DNA of 64,000 bases from Fodinibacter luteus (GCF_039541575.1 NZ_BAABGM010000025.1:62001-126000); one strand, 5' to 3'; shown: positions 24,974-36,370, numbered from the stretch's first letter. The notes: generated by a model not told the origin, from the letters alone. Numbers and translations: made by a program.

Positions 24974-25480
24974 TCAGCGGTGGTGGTCGTCGCGGTCGAG
25001 CCGGTCACTCTCGCCGCGCTCCCCGAGGTCCTCCTCGGGCGGCTCGATGCGGCACCAGCGCTGTGCGACGAGCCCGGCGGCCGACAGCGCGAGCGACGCG
25101 ACGACGAGTGCGCCGAGTGGCAGCAGCCGGCCGCGGTTCGCGACGAGCGACAGGTCGGTGAGCACGACGGCGACCTGCCCGGCGTACCAGCCGGCTGCGG
25201 CCGCCCCCGTGATCGCCGCGGCCTGGGCGAGCACGACGACGCGGGCGGCCCGCAACGGGTCGAGGGTGCTCGTCGCGCGACCGGTGAGGTAGCGCCGCAC
25301 CGGCCGGGCCATCCACAGCACGAGCCCACCCATGACGACGAGGAGCACCCCGGCGAGCAGCGACGGCCGCGGCACGAGCGACCCGTCGCGGGTGAGGAGC
25401 GCGAAGACGGCGAAGCCCAGGATGCCGGTCACCGCCGCGACGAGCACGAGGGTGTGGACGCGGATCTCTCGGTGGCGCAT
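24974..25480 (-). CDS. DUF3180-type membrane protein
   Basis: 168 residues with four hydrophobic helices (about 10-29, 38-57, 83-103 and 118-140) and a polar acidic tail. Actinobacterial genomes keep this gene immediately after folK. ATG 25480 overlaps the folBK stop as TGATG. Function is unknown; the constant folate-operon position suggests a link that has not been shown. Confidence 0.8.
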   Translation of the reverse strand: MRHREIRVHTLVLVAAVTGILGFAVFALLTRDGSLVPRPSLLAGVLLVVMGGLVLWMARPVRRYLTGRATSTLDPLRAARVVVLAQAAAITGAAAAGWYAGQVAVVLTDLSLVANRGRLLPLGALVVASLALSAAGLVAQRWCRIEPPEEDLGERGESDRLDRDDHHR

Positions 25481-26421
25481 CAGCGCTCGTGTCCTTCGTC
25501 GGAGGGGTCGTCGGGGCCGGGTGCCGTGGCGGGCGCACGGCGCCGGATGCCGTGCCCGGTGGCCCCGGCGAGGTCGCGGACCGCGAGCACCCGGTCGCCG
25601 TGGCGGAGCACCGCGGCGGGGTCGACGTCGGCCCACGGGACGAGGACGAAGCCGCGCGCGTGCGCCCTCGGGTGCGGCAGGGTGAGTGCCGGGTCGGCGG
25701 AGACGACGTCGGTGCCGGCGGCGGGGTCCCCGTACTGGACGAGGTCGAGGTCGAGGGTCCGCGGCCCCCAGCGCACGTCCCGGCTGCGCCCGAACCGGGC
25801 CTCGATGCCGTGCAGCGCCTCGAGGAGGTCCTGCGCTGACAGCGTCGACCGGGCGACGACGACGGCGTTGACGTAGACCGGCTGGTCGGCGGGCCCGCCG
25901 ACGGGGTCGCTGTCGAACAGCGCCGACGCGGTGACGTGGGCCAGGCCCGGGGTCGTCTCGAGTGCGGCGACCGCCGCCTCGACGGTGACCTCGGGGGCCT
26001 CGCCGTCGCGGGGCAGGTTCGCCCCGAGCGCGACGACGACCGGCACCGGGGCCGCCGTCTCGCGCGTGCGCACCACGGTGACCGCGACGTCCCCGAAGGG
26101 CACGCCGACCGGGGCGTGCGGCTTGTGGACCGTGACCCGCACCTCCTCGACGCGGCGGTCGCGACGGACGTCCTCGGCGATAACCGTCGCCAGCCGCTCG
26201 ATGAGGTCGAAGGGCTCCCCCTCGACCCGGGCGACGACTCCCGCCGCCAGCGCGCCGTAGTCGACGGTGTCGTGCAGGTCGTCGGTGGCCCCGGCGCGGC
26301 CGAGGTCGAGCGTGACCTCGACATCGATGACGAACTCCTGACCGTCGCGCCGCTCGTGCTCGAAGACGCCGTGGTACCCCGTGGCCCGAACGCCCCGCAG
26401 CGAGATCCGGTCGGCGCTCAC
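25480..26421 (-). CDS. bifunctional dihydroneopterin aldolase / HPPK
   Basis: 313 residues fusing two folate enzymes. Residues 1-118 are FolB (RATGYHGVFEHERRDGQEF and YGALAAGV), which cleaves dihydroneopterin. Residues about 125-285 are FolK (VVALGANLPRDG, RWGPRTLDLDLVQYG, LPHPRAHARGFVLVP), which pyrophosphorylates hydroxymethyl-dihydropterin. The fusion channels consecutive steps. GTG 26421 overlaps the folP stop as GTGA. The C-terminal 25 residues are disordered. Confidence 0.93.
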   Translation of the reverse strand: MSADRISLRGVRATGYHGVFEHERRDGQEFVIDVEVTLDLGRAGATDDLHDTVDYGALAAGVVARVEGEPFDLIERLATVIAEDVRRDRRVEEVRVTVHKPHAPVGVPFGDVAVTVVRTRETAAPVPVVVALGANLPRDGEAPEVTVEAAVAALETTPGLAHVTASALFDSDPVGGPADQPVYVNAVVVARSTLSAQDLLEALHGIEARFGRSRDVRWGPRTLDLDLVQYGDPAAGTDVVSADPALTLPHPRAHARGFVLVPWADVDPAAVLRHGDRVLAVRDLAGATGHGIRRRAPATAPGPDDPSDEGHER

Positions 26422-27260
26422 GGCATCCCCCGGCGAGGCTCGCGCAGCGCCTCGACGACGTCGAGGGCGTCGACGGTCGAGGCGACGTCGTGCACCCGGA
26501 CGCCCCAGGCCCCCAGGCGCGCGACGTGCACGGTCGTCGCCGCGGTCGCGACGTCGCGCTCGAGCGGCGCTCGCACGGTCTCCGGGGTGCGACCGACGAG
26601 CCCGAGGAAGGCCTTGCGCGAGCTGCCGACGAGCACGGGGTGACCCAGGGCCACGAGCTCGTCGAGGCGACGGAGCAGCTCCCAGTTGTGCTCGGCGCGC
26701 TTGGCGAAGCCCAGGCCCGGGTCGAGGACGATGTCGGCGGCGGGGATGCCGGCGGCCGTGAGGGCCTCGACGCGCTCGGTGAGCTCTCGCGCGACGTCGG
26801 CGACGACGTCGCCGTAGTCGGCCCGCGACTGCATGTCCCTGCTGTGGCCTCGCCAGTGCATCGCGACGAACGGAACGGCGCGCTCGGCCACGAGGGGCGC
26901 CATGTCGGGGTCGGCGAGGCCCCCGCTCACGTCGTTGACGAGGGTCGCACCGGCATCGAGCGCGGCTGCGGCCACCTCGGCGCGCATCGTGTCGATGCTC
27001 ACCGGCGCGAGGGCGCTGAGTGCCTCGACGACGGGGACGACCCGGCGCAGCTCCTCGTCCGTGGCGGGCCGCTCGGCCCCCGGACGGGTCGACTCACCGC
27101 CGACGTCGAGGAGGTCCGCCCCCTGCGCGACGAGCTCACGACCGTGCGCGAGGGCGGCCTCGGGGGTGAACCACGCCCCTCCGTCGCTGAAGGAGTCGGG
27201 CGTGACGTTGACGACCCCGATGACGAGCGGACGCCCGCCCCTCGGTTCCGGGAGGGTCAC
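26418..27260 (-). CDS. folP: dihydropteroate synthase
   Basis: 280 residues, a TIM barrel condensing pterin pyrophosphate and p-aminobenzoate; the sulfonamide target. IGVVNVTPDSFSDGG, LLDVGGESTRPGA, VSIDT, LVNDVSGG and ILDPGLGFAK are all in place. GTG 27260 starts the conserved part, 7 bp after the folE stop; the longer open frame is antisense noise. It is an operon member: folE-folP-folBK-DUF3180. Confidence 0.96.
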   Translation of the reverse strand: MTLPEPRGGRPLVIGVVNVTPDSFSDGGAWFTPEAALAHGRELVAQGADLLDVGGESTRPGAERPATDEELRRVVPVVEALSALAPVSIDTMRAEVAAAALDAGATLVNDVSGGLADPDMAPLVAERAVPFVAMHWRGHSRDMQSRADYGDVVADVARELTERVEALTAAGIPAADIVLDPGLGFAKRAEHNWELLRRLDELVALGHPVLVGSSRKAFLGLVGRTPETVRAPLERDVATAATTVHVARLGAWGVRVHDVASTVDALDVVEALREPRRGMP

Positions 27261-27267
27261 CGGGCGG

Positions 27268-27871
27268 TCACCGCTTGCCGCCGAGCAGCAGCGACATCGC
27301 CTCGGCGCGGGTCGCCGGGTTGCGCAGCTGGCCGCGCACGGCGGAGGTGATGGTGCGCGAGCCGGGCTTCTGCACCCCGCGCATCGACATGCACAGGTGC
27401 TCGGCCTCGATGACGACGATGACGCCCTGCACCCCGAGGTGCTCGACGAGGGCATCGGCCACCTGCGTCGTGATCTGCTCCTGCACCTGGGGCCGGCGGG
27501 CGAAGACCTCGACGAGCCGGCCGAGCTTGCTCAGGCCGGTGACCTTGCCGTCGTCGGAGGGGATGTAGCCGATGTGGGCGACGCCGTGGAAGGGCAGGAG
27601 GTGGTGCTCGCACGTGGAGTACATCGGGATGTCGCGCACGATGATGAGCTCGTCGTGCTCGATGGAGAACGTCTTCGCCAGCACGTCGGCCGGGTCCTGG
27701 CCCATCCCGCCGTACAGCTCGCGCGCGGCCCGGGCCACCCGGCCCGGGGTGTCGACGAGGCCCTCGCGTTCGGGGTCCTCGCCGATCGCGAGGAGGAACT
27801 CGCGCACGGCCGCCTCGGCCCTCGGGAGGTCGACCGGGGCGAGCGGCCGCTGCGGGTCGACCTCGTCGGGG

Positions 27872-27891
<20 letters not shown>
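27268..27891 (-). CDS. folE: GTP cyclohydrolase I
   Basis: 207 residues. It converts GTP to dihydroneopterin triphosphate, the entry to folate. Zinc and active-site blocks are MYSTCEHHLLPFHG and EAEHLCMSMRGVQKPGS. GTG 27891 overlaps the ftsH 3' end by 20 bp; a second GTG at 27885 is possible. The gene follows ftsH as in many actinobacteria. Confidence 0.96.
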
Positions 27892-29974
<2,083 letters not shown>

Positions 29975-30108
29975 GTGGGTGCGGAGCCGACGCTCCGGTC
30001 CTCCTGCTCGTCGTCAGTCGGCCGCTCGGAGGTCACACCGGGCGGAACGGGTACACGCTAGCAACGCGCCCACCTCGTCCCGTGTTCCGGACGCGGGCGC
30101 AGGTGCGA

Positions 30109-30187
30109 CGGCATCCGGCGATGGGACGCGACGGCATCCGGAGGGCGGGACGCCACGGCATCCCGCGTTCCGGACGCCACGGCATCC
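30109..30187. repeat. 24-bp tandem array carrying four CGGCATCC octamers
   Basis: CGGCATCC starts at 30109, 30132, 30156 and 30180, steps of 23-24 bp, inside units like GGGACGCGACGGCATCCGG. The array lies between hpt and ftsH and encodes nothing. Confidence 0.85.
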
Positions 30188-30206
30188 CCGACGGCGGCGG
30201 CCCGCC

Positions 30207-30758
30207 TCAGCTGTACACGTGCGGGGCGAGCGTGCCGACGACGCGCAGGCCCCGGTAGGCCTCGGCGTAGTCGAGGCCGTAGCCGACGACGAACTCGTTC
30301 GGGATGTCGAACCCGACCCACTTGACGTCGACCTCGACCTTGGCGGCCTCGGGCTTGCGCAGCAGGGTGCAGATCTCGACCGAGGCGGGGCTGCGCGACT
30401 CGAGGTTGGACCTGATCCACGACAGGGTCAGCCCGGAGTCGACGATGTCCTCGACGATGAGGACGTGGCGGCCGGAGATGTCACCGTCGAGGTCCTTGAG
30501 GATGCGCACGACGCCGCTGCTCTTCGTGCCCGACCCGTACGACGACACGGCCATCCAGTCGACCGGCACGCTCACCGGCAGGGCGCGCATGAGGTCGGCC
30601 ATGACCATGACCGCCCCCTTGAGCACGCCCACGAGCAGGAGGTCCTTGCCGTCGTACTCCGTCGCGATCTGCCCGGCGAGCTCGTCGAGCTTGGCGTGGA
30701 TCTCCTCCTCGGTGATGAGGACTCGTTCGAGGTCGGATCCCATGTGGGCGGCGTCCAC
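30207..30758 (-). CDS. hpt: hypoxanthine phosphoribosyltransferase
   Basis: 183 residues. It salvages hypoxanthine (and guanine) to nucleotides using PRPP. The PRPP loop is VLIVEDIVDSGLTL, with LLVGVLKGAVMVMADL and the VSSYGSGTKSSG flexible loop upstream. GTG 30758 has AGGAG 7 bases ahead; ATG 30743 is less well placed. It follows tilS closely, the usual tilS-hpt-ftsH order. Confidence 0.95.
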   Translation of the reverse strand: MDAAHMGSDLERVLITEEEIHAKLDELAGQIATEYDGKDLLLVGVLKGAVMVMADLMRALPVSVPVDWMAVSSYGSGTKSSGVVRILKDLDGDISGRHVLIVEDIVDSGLTLSWIRSNLESRSPASVEICTLLRKPEAAKVEVDVKWVGFDIPNEFVVGYGLDYAEAYRGLRVVGTLAPHVYS

Positions 30759-30794
30759 TGCTGCTCCTGGTGTGGGGGGCGAGGGCTGCGTGGC

Positions 30795-31787
30795 CTACTC
30801 AACCAGAGCGGGGGGACCGATGGACACCCGACCGCCGGATCGCCGGACCCGCAGCCCCCCCGGTGCGTGCACGGCGCCCTGCCCGTGCCACGCCGTGAGG
30901 AGCCGGTCGCAGGCGTCGGTGTGCCGGGCCGTCACCTGGCCCGCGGGTGCACCCGCTGCGACGAGGAGGCGGCGCCACACCCGGGTGCGCACCGCTCGGG
31001 GCAGGGCGGCGACCGCCTCGACGGACCACGGGCCGGGCGCGAGGGCGGTGACGGCGGCGTCGGCGAGCGCGTCGAGGTGGTCGGCGTCGTCGCGCAGCTG
31101 GGATGCCGTGCGCGCGAGTGCCGTCGCGACCCCCGGCCCGAGGTCGCGCTCGAGGTCGGCGAGGGCCCTGCGGGCGCGGACCCGCGTGAAGGCGGGGTCG
31201 TCGTTCATGGGGTCGTCCCACCACGCGAGCCCCTCGGCGGCGGCGGACGCCCGGGCCTGCGCCCGGGTCACCCCGAGGAGGGGACGGCGGTAGCGGCCGC
31301 GGGCGGCCGGCATCCCGGCGAGCGAGCGGGCACCCGCGCCGCGCACGAGCCCGAGGAGCACCTGCTCGGCCTGGTCGTCGAGGGTGTGGCCGAGGAGCAC
31401 GACGGCAGCCCCGTGCCGGTCGGCGGCGGCGTCGAGAGCGGCGTAGCGGGCCGAGCGGGCGGCCGCCTCGAGGCCCTCCCCCGCGCCGGCGACCCGGACC
31501 GCGACGAGGTCGACGGGCTCGAGGGACAGCGCACGCAGGGTCTCGGCCGCCCCCGCCGCGACCTCGGCGGACCCCTCCTGGAGGCCGTGGTCGACGACGA
31601 TCCCCCCGGCACGCAGACCGGCTGCCGGCGCCTCGAACGCCGTCGCCGCGGCGAGCGCGAGCGAGTCGGCGCCGCCGCTGCACGCGACGAGCACGAGGGC
31701 GTCGGGTGGCAGGCCGGCGAGCACCGCGCGCACGGCGTGCCGGACCGCCGCCGTCGCGGGGTGGGGTCGACCCCAGCGCCTCTCCAC
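30795..31787 (-). CDS. tilS: tRNA(Ile)-lysidine synthase
   Basis: 330 residues. It modifies C34 of tRNA-Ile(CAU) to lysidine so that AUA is read as Ile. The PP-loop SGGADS is at 37-42; VDHGLQEGS, LLGHTLDDQAEQVLLGLVRGAG and WWDDPMNDDPAFTRVRAR are TilS blocks. GTG 31787 follows AAGGA; the annotated longer frame would read through the upstream palindrome. The C-terminal domain is short, as in many actinobacteria. Confidence 0.93.
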   Translation of the reverse strand: MERRWGRPHPATAAVRHAVRAVLAGLPPDALVLVACSGGADSLALAAATAFEAPAAGLRAGGIVVDHGLQEGSAEVAAGAAETLRALSLEPVDLVAVRVAGAGEGLEAAARSARYAALDAAADRHGAAVVLLGHTLDDQAEQVLLGLVRGAGARSLAGMPAARGRYRRPLLGVTRAQARASAAAEGLAWWDDPMNDDPAFTRVRARRALADLERDLGPGVATALARTASQLRDDADHLDALADAAVTALAPGPWSVEAVAALPRAVRTRVWRRLLVAAGAPAGQVTARHTDACDRLLTAWHGQGAVHAPGGLRVRRSGGRVSIGPPALVE

Positions 31788-31803
31788 CGCCGCATCCTTG
31801 CCG

Positions 31804-31873
31804 ACCTCGTGCGGTTTGCACACGGTTCTCACGGGGTCGGTCCTGCGAGAACCGCGTGCAACTCGCACGAGGT
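31804..31873. repeat. dispersed palindrome, family B copy 1
   Basis: ACCTCGTGCG, TTGCAC and CGGTTCTC are each mirrored in order by GAGAACCG, GTGCAA and CGCACGAGGT. The sequences CCGACCTCGTGCG and CACGGTTCTC recur at 45074-45102. It lies between the DUF2342 gene and tilS, both leftward. Confidence 0.75.
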
Positions 31874-31936
31874 GGGATGCCGGGCCGGGGCGAAGCCGGG
31901 GCCGGGGCCGGGGCGGGCTCCCAGGCGGTCAGCGGG

Positions 31937-32977
31937 TCAGCCGTGGACGCGGCGGACCCAGGCGTGCGGGTCCTCGATCTCGCGGGCCATCGGGAGGGTC
32001 TCGGGAGAGGTCCAGATCGCGTTGAAGCCCTCGACGCCCACCCGCTCCTGCACGCCGCGCACGAACACGGCGCCGTCACGGTACTGGCGCATCTTCGCCT
32101 CGAGCCCGAGGAGGCGGCGCAGCATCCGGTCTGCGGCGCCCACGCCCTTGCGGCGCTGCGTGAACCGCGCCCGGATGTGCGCGACGGTCGGGATGTGCGC
32201 GGGCCCGACGTCGTCCATTACGACGTCGGCGTGCCCCTCGAGGAGCGACATGATCGCGGTGAGGCCGGCGAGCCGCTCGCGCTGCTCGGGCGTCGTGAAG
32301 AGCTCGGTGAGCCCGGCGCTGCCCTCGCGGAAGACCTCCGGAAGCTTCTCGGTGAGGATGCCGGCCAGCTCGGTGAGCCGCTCGGTGTCGGGTGCGAGGT
32401 CGACGGCGAGGCTGCGGGCCTCGGCGACGAGGTGCTCGCGCAGCCACGGGTTCGCGGTGAACTGCACGCGGTGGGTCTCCTCGTGCATGCACACCCAGGC
32501 GCGGAAGTCGGTACGGTCGACCCCCAGCTCGTCGGCGACGGCGACGATGTTCGGCGCGACGAGCATGAGCGCCGGCGTGCCACCCGGGGCGAGGTCGTAC
32601 TGCCCGAGCACCTTGCTCGCCATGAAGGCGAGGAGGGCACCCGCCTCGGCGCCGGTCACCTTGGACCCGACGGCCTGCACGCCCGGATGCGGCGCCTCCC
32701 CCCGCCGCTCGATGATCGCGTCGAACGTGGGGTCGAGCATCGCGCTCATCGAGTCGGCGTTGACCGCGATCCACGTGGCGCGGTCGACGACGAGGGCGTC
32801 CGGGGCGTCGTCGGGCGTGTCGAGGAGGGCCGTCGCGGCCACCGGCTCCCGGGCGGCCCGGGCGGCGGCCCGGATCGCCGCGACCTCGGCCTCCGCCTCG
32901 GCACGCGTGACGGTCGGGCCCGCGGGCACGAGGGTGCGCCCGGTCGTCTTCGCGAACTCCCAGTCGACGTATCCCAC
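31937..32977 (-). CDS. zinc-dependent metalloprotease, DUF2342 family
   Basis: 346 residues, no signal peptide. The HEETH motif at 165-169 is a gluzincin-like HExxH site, with a later EGHAD likely giving the third ligand. Members are annotated as F420-biosynthesis-associated in actinobacteria, a label from gene context and not biochemistry. GTG 32977 has AGGA 8 bases upstream. The gene lies between dacB and tilS, its usual neighbours. Confidence 0.85.
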   Translation of the reverse strand: MGYVDWEFAKTTGRTLVPAGPTVTRAEAEAEVAAIRAAARAAREPVAATALLDTPDDAPDALVVDRATWIAVNADSMSAMLDPTFDAIIERRGEAPHPGVQAVGSKVTGAEAGALLAFMASKVLGQYDLAPGGTPALMLVAPNIVAVADELGVDRTDFRAWVCMHEETHRVQFTANPWLREHLVAEARSLAVDLAPDTERLTELAGILTEKLPEVFREGSAGLTELFTTPEQRERLAGLTAIMSLLEGHADVVMDDVGPAHIPTVAHIRARFTQRRKGVGAADRMLRRLLGLEAKMRQYRDGAVFVRGVQERVGVEGFNAIWTSPETLPMAREIEDPHAWVRRVHG

Positions 32978-33006
32978 GCAGGTCCTGCCTCTCCGTCGTG
33001 CCGCCG

Positions 33007-34452
33007 TCAGCGGCAGCCGCACCTGGTCAGCGCGGCCACGATCCGGTCCAACGCGGCCCGGGCGCGCTGCGTTCCCCCGAAGGTCTCCGGGAACTCGTCG
33101 ACGAGGACGACGTAGGTGAGCGGCCGCCCGTCGGCACTCACCGTCGTGCCCGCGAGCGCGGACCCGGCCCGCAACGTGCCCGTCTTGGCCCTCGGCACCC
33201 CGGCGACGTCCTGCGTCGCGTCGGCGGTGAAGCGCCGCCTGAGCGTGCCCGAGAGCCCGCCCACCGGCAGCCCGGCGAGCACGCCGCGCAGCTCCGGGAG
33301 CTGACCCGAAGCCTCGACGGCCGCGAGCCGCAGCACGCCGGACAGCGTCGCGGCGCTCGCGGCCTGGTCCGGGCTCAGGCCGCTCGCGTCCTTCAGGACG
33401 AGCCCCTCGGTCGGGACGTCGTGGGCGGTGAGCCGCTCGACGATGAAGTCCGCGTTGTCGCCCTGCCCGGTCGTCGGGCGCCCGGCGGTCGCGGCCGCCT
33501 GGCGGACGAGGTTCTCGGTGAGGGCGTTCTCGCTCCGGTCGAGCGCGAGGTCGAGCACGTCGGCGTAGGTCGCCGACTCGACCGACCCGAGCTCGAGGGC
33601 ACCGGCCGGGGCCGGCTCGGTCCACGTGCGCTCGGGGGCGAGGGTGGCCCGGATCCCCCGGTCGGACAGCGCCTCGGCGAACACCCGCGCCACCTCGCGC
33701 TCCGGGAAGCGGGGCGACGGGCGGCCGGCGGCCGGCAGCTGGGTCGCGAGGCCGGTCATGACGACGGCCTGGGTGAAGCCGTCGCGCACGTCGTTCGGGT
33801 TCCACGTCGAGGGGTAGCGGGGCCCGGGAGCCCAGCTCAGGTCGAGGCGCAGCGTCGCCGTCCTCGCGCCGCTCGGCGCGAGGGCGTCGGCCACCTCGGC
33901 GGCGAGGTCCGCGAGCCCCGCCCGCCCCGCGACGGCATCCGGGTCGCCCGTGCCCGGGGCGAGGAGGGTGTCCCCGCTCGCGACGAGCACGAGGTCGGTC
34001 GACCCGGCCGGGGCGACGACGCGGGTGGCCATCGTGGCGCCGAGGTCGACGCCGTCGACGACGGCGAGCGCGGCGAGCAGCTTGGCGGTCGAGGCGGGGA
34101 CGCGCGGCCGGTCGGCGTCGAGCGCCCACAGCTCCTCGCCGGTGATGCCGTCCCGCACGCTGATCCCGACGCCGCCGTCGAGGGCGGGGTCGCCCGAGGC
34201 TGCGGTCAGGGCCCGCTCGAGGCCCGCGGCGGTCGGCACCGGGGCGTCGGAGCCGGTGTCGGCGAGCACCGGGTCGACGACGGCCGGCTCGGGCAGCACG
34301 ACGGGCGCCGGGGACCCGGAGACGGTGGGCGTGGGCACCGGGACCGGGCGGTCGAGGGTGAGGATGCCGGGCGCCGCGTCGAGGACGTCGGCCGCGGCGT
34401 ACGTCGAGACGGCGAGGAGGACGCCCGCCGAGGCGAGCATGACCCGTCTCAC
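33007..34452 (-). CDS. dacB: D-alanyl-D-alanine carboxypeptidase/endopeptidase (PBP4 type)
   Basis: 481 residues, exported, trimming peptidoglycan peptides. An N-terminal hydrophobic signal (residues 4-24) and a Pro-rich linker precede the penicillin-binding domain. The catalytic motifs are STAK (121-124), DRSEN (SxN) and KTG in AKTGTL. GTG 34452 is used; ATG 34440 is an alternative. The family is low-molecular-weight class C PBP. It diverges from ppa, 87 bp apart. Confidence 0.93.
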   Translation of the reverse strand: MRRVMLASAGVLLAVSTYAAADVLDAAPGILTLDRPVPVPTPTVSGSPAPVVLPEPAVVDPVLADTGSDAPVPTAAGLERALTAASGDPALDGGVGISVRDGITGEELWALDADRPRVPASTAKLLAALAVVDGVDLGATMATRVVAPAGSTDLVLVASGDTLLAPGTGDPDAVAGRAGLADLAAEVADALAPSGARTATLRLDLSWAPGPRYPSTWNPNDVRDGFTQAVVMTGLATQLPAAGRPSPRFPEREVARVFAEALSDRGIRATLAPERTWTEPAPAGALELGSVESATYADVLDLALDRSENALTENLVRQAAATAGRPTTGQGDNADFIVERLTAHDVPTEGLVLKDASGLSPDQAASAATLSGVLRLAAVEASGQLPELRGVLAGLPVGGLSGTLRRRFTADATQDVAGVPRAKTGTLRAGSALAGTTVSADGRPLTYVVLVDEFPETFGGTQRARAALDRIVAALTRCGCR

Positions 34453-34539
34453 CCCGTCTCCCTTCGTGGTTCCGCGGGCCGATGCGCCACACTGTGCAGC
34501 GAGCCTAGGTCACCGCCGTCACAGAGGGAGAAGCCCGTC

Positions 34540-35172
34540 GTGGAGTTCGACGTCACCATCGAGATCCCCAAGGGGCACCGCAACAAGTACGAGGTCGACC
34601 ACGAGACGGGCCGGATCCGCCTCGACCGGATGCTCTTCACCGCGATGGCGTACCCCTCCGACTACGGCTACGTCGAGGACTCCCTCGGCGAGGACGGCGA
34701 CCCGCTCGACGCGCTCGTCCTCCTCGACGAGCCGACCTTCCCCGGCTGCCTCGTGCGGGCCCGGCCGATCGGCATGTTCCACATGCGCGACGAGGCCGGC
34801 GGCGACGACAAGATCCTGTGCATCCCCGCGGGCGACCCGCGCAAGAACCACATCCGCGAGATCGACGACGTCAGCGAGTTCGACCGCCTCGAGATCCAGC
34901 ACTTCTTCGAGACCTACAAGGACCTCGAGCCGGGCAAGTCGGTCGAGGGCGCGCACTGGGCGGGTCGCGAGGACGCCGAGAACTGCATCCGTGAGGCGCT
35001 GGAGCGGGCCAAGGAGGCCGGCATCACGACGGCGCGCTGGCGGATGCCGGAGCACGACGACCTCGGCTGGGACGGTGGGTCGGCGCAGCGCACCGCCGAC
35101 GAGCTCTCCGCGGCGTCCGAGAAGGCCCGGCGCGAGCTCGCGACGAAGGACCACCCGCTCAGCGACACCTGA
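34540..35172 (+). CDS. ppa: inorganic pyrophosphatase
   Basis: 210 residues. It hydrolyses PPi to two phosphates with Mg2+. It shows EIPKGHRNKYEVD, the signature DGDPLDALV with metal-binding aspartates, and PAGDPRKN. It has about 45 extra C-terminal residues (from around 166) relative to short forms. GTG 34540 follows AGGGAGAAG. It diverges from dacB, and a palindromic array follows. Confidence 0.96.
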   Translation: MEFDVTIEIPKGHRNKYEVDHETGRIRLDRMLFTAMAYPSDYGYVEDSLGEDGDPLDALVLLDEPTFPGCLVRARPIGMFHMRDEAGGDDKILCIPAGDPRKNHIREIDDVSEFDRLEIQHFFETYKDLEPGKSVEGAHWAGREDAENCIREALERAKEAGITTARWRMPEHDDLGWDGGSAQRTADELSAASEKARRELATKDHPLSDT

Positions 35173-35202
35173 GCCGTCGAGCGGTCAGGTCACCGACGGC
35201 GC

Positions 35203-35262
35203 ATCACGGTGACCGCGCGTCACGGTGACGCCGCGTCACGGTGACGCCGGGTCACGCTGAGA
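35203..35262. repeat. 16-bp palindromic repeat array, four copies
   Basis: TCACGGTGAC cores start at 35204, 35220, 35236 and 35252, exactly 16 bp apart; the full unit GCGTCAC-G-GTGACGC is self-complementary. It lies between convergent ppa and the DUF427 gene. Confidence 0.85.
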
Positions 35263-35306
35263 CCCGGCGCGGTGGGACCGCGTCACGGCGACGTCGCCTT
35301 GAGGTC

Positions 35307-35804
35307 TCACCAGCCCCGCGTCCCCGGCCCGCCCTTGAACGGCCCGACGACGCGTGAGGTGATCCACCCGCCGTAGAACCCGCCCTCCTGCGGGAGCACC
35401 TCCTCCCCGTCGACGAGGCACCGGTCCATGGCGCCCGGCATGACGGCGACGTGGCCGACGAGCGCCTCGAACCCCGGGCTCGGCGTCGGGTACCCCCACG
35501 CGGCCCGGGGTGCGACGGCATCCCCGCCGAGGACGTCGAAGTACGTGGCGGCGCCCTTGAACTCGCACCACGTCGACCCCTCGGCGGGGCGCAGCGCACC
35601 GGGGGTGACGTCGTCGAGCGGCAGGTAGTACGACGGCGGATGGCTCGTCTCGAGCACCCTGAGCGACCGAGTCGACGCCGCCACGAGCACGCCCCCGAGC
35701 CAGACCTCGACCCGTTCCGTGCTCGGCTCGACGCGGGGCGGCCGCGGGTAGTCCCACACCGACTCCTGGCCGGGGGCTGGAGCGACGCGCGCGGGGTGCC
35801 TCAC
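35307..35804 (-). CDS. DUF427 domain protein
   Basis: 165 residues. The domain is recognised from VWDYPRPPRVEPS, SHPPSYYLPLDDV, STWCEFKGAATYFDV and AWGYPTPSPGFEALVGHVA. This small beta fold is common in actinobacteria; no reaction is established. GTG 35804 is the likely start. It ends facing ppa across the palindromic array. Confidence 0.85.
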   Translation of the reverse strand: MRHPARVAPAPGQESVWDYPRPPRVEPSTERVEVWLGGVLVAASTRSLRVLETSHPPSYYLPLDDVTPGALRPAEGSTWCEFKGAATYFDVLGGDAVAPRAAWGYPTPSPGFEALVGHVAVMPGAMDRCLVDGEEVLPQEGGFYGGWITSRVVGPFKGGPGTRGW

Positions 35805-35827
35805 CGGTGACCGTCCACGGCGTGGCG

Positions 35828-36337
35828 TCAGTCCCGCTCGACCCAGCGGTCGATCGCCCAGACGACGGCAAGGGCGAGCCCGACGTCGACGCCGTCGGCG
35901 ACCTCGACGGAGTACTTGTCGCGCACGGTCATCCACTTCTGGCTGATCCGCACGACGTCGCGCCCGCCGCTCGTCACCGTGTAGTTCTTCTCGATGAGCT
36001 TGCCCTCGACGTGCCAGGGCTCGCCGGAGGCCATCTCCATGTCCATCCGGTCCTTGACGACGGAGAACTTCTTCGCCTTCAGGGTGGCCACCTCCGCGCC
36101 TGCGGCGTCGGCGATCGTCAGCTTCTTCGGGATACCGAGCAGCTGTCCCCTCACGCTGTAGAGCAGCGTGCCGGCCGCGTCGAGCACCTCGGCCTTCGGC
36201 CGCGGGCCGATCTTGCCGTCGACGAGGTAGAGCTGCTGCTCGGTCTGCGGGTCGAGCACCTGGAAGTCGCGACCGGCGCCGAGCTTGCTCTTCATGAGGA
36301 AGCGGGTGAACCCCGGCTGGACGGCGGGATCGGTCAT
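35828..36337 (-). CDS. LURP-one-related (LOR/tubby-like) protein
   Basis: 169 residues with no membrane anchor. The beta-rich pattern LMKSKLGAGRDFQVLDPQTEQQ, GKIGPRPKAEVLDAAG and KLIEKNYTVTSGGRDVVRISQKW resembles the LOR/phospholipid-scramblase-like barrel. Function in bacteria is unknown. ATG 36337 is clear. It is likely co-transcribed with DUF427. Confidence 0.75.
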   Translation of the reverse strand: MTDPAVQPGFTRFLMKSKLGAGRDFQVLDPQTEQQLYLVDGKIGPRPKAEVLDAAGTLLYSVRGQLLGIPKKLTIADAAGAEVATLKAKKFSVVKDRMDMEMASGEPWHVEGKLIEKNYTVTSGGRDVVRISQKWMTVRDKYSVEVADGVDVGLALAVVWAIDRWVERD

Positions 36338-36370
36338 GGGTGGGCTCCTGGTGGGTCGGGGGGCACCAGC

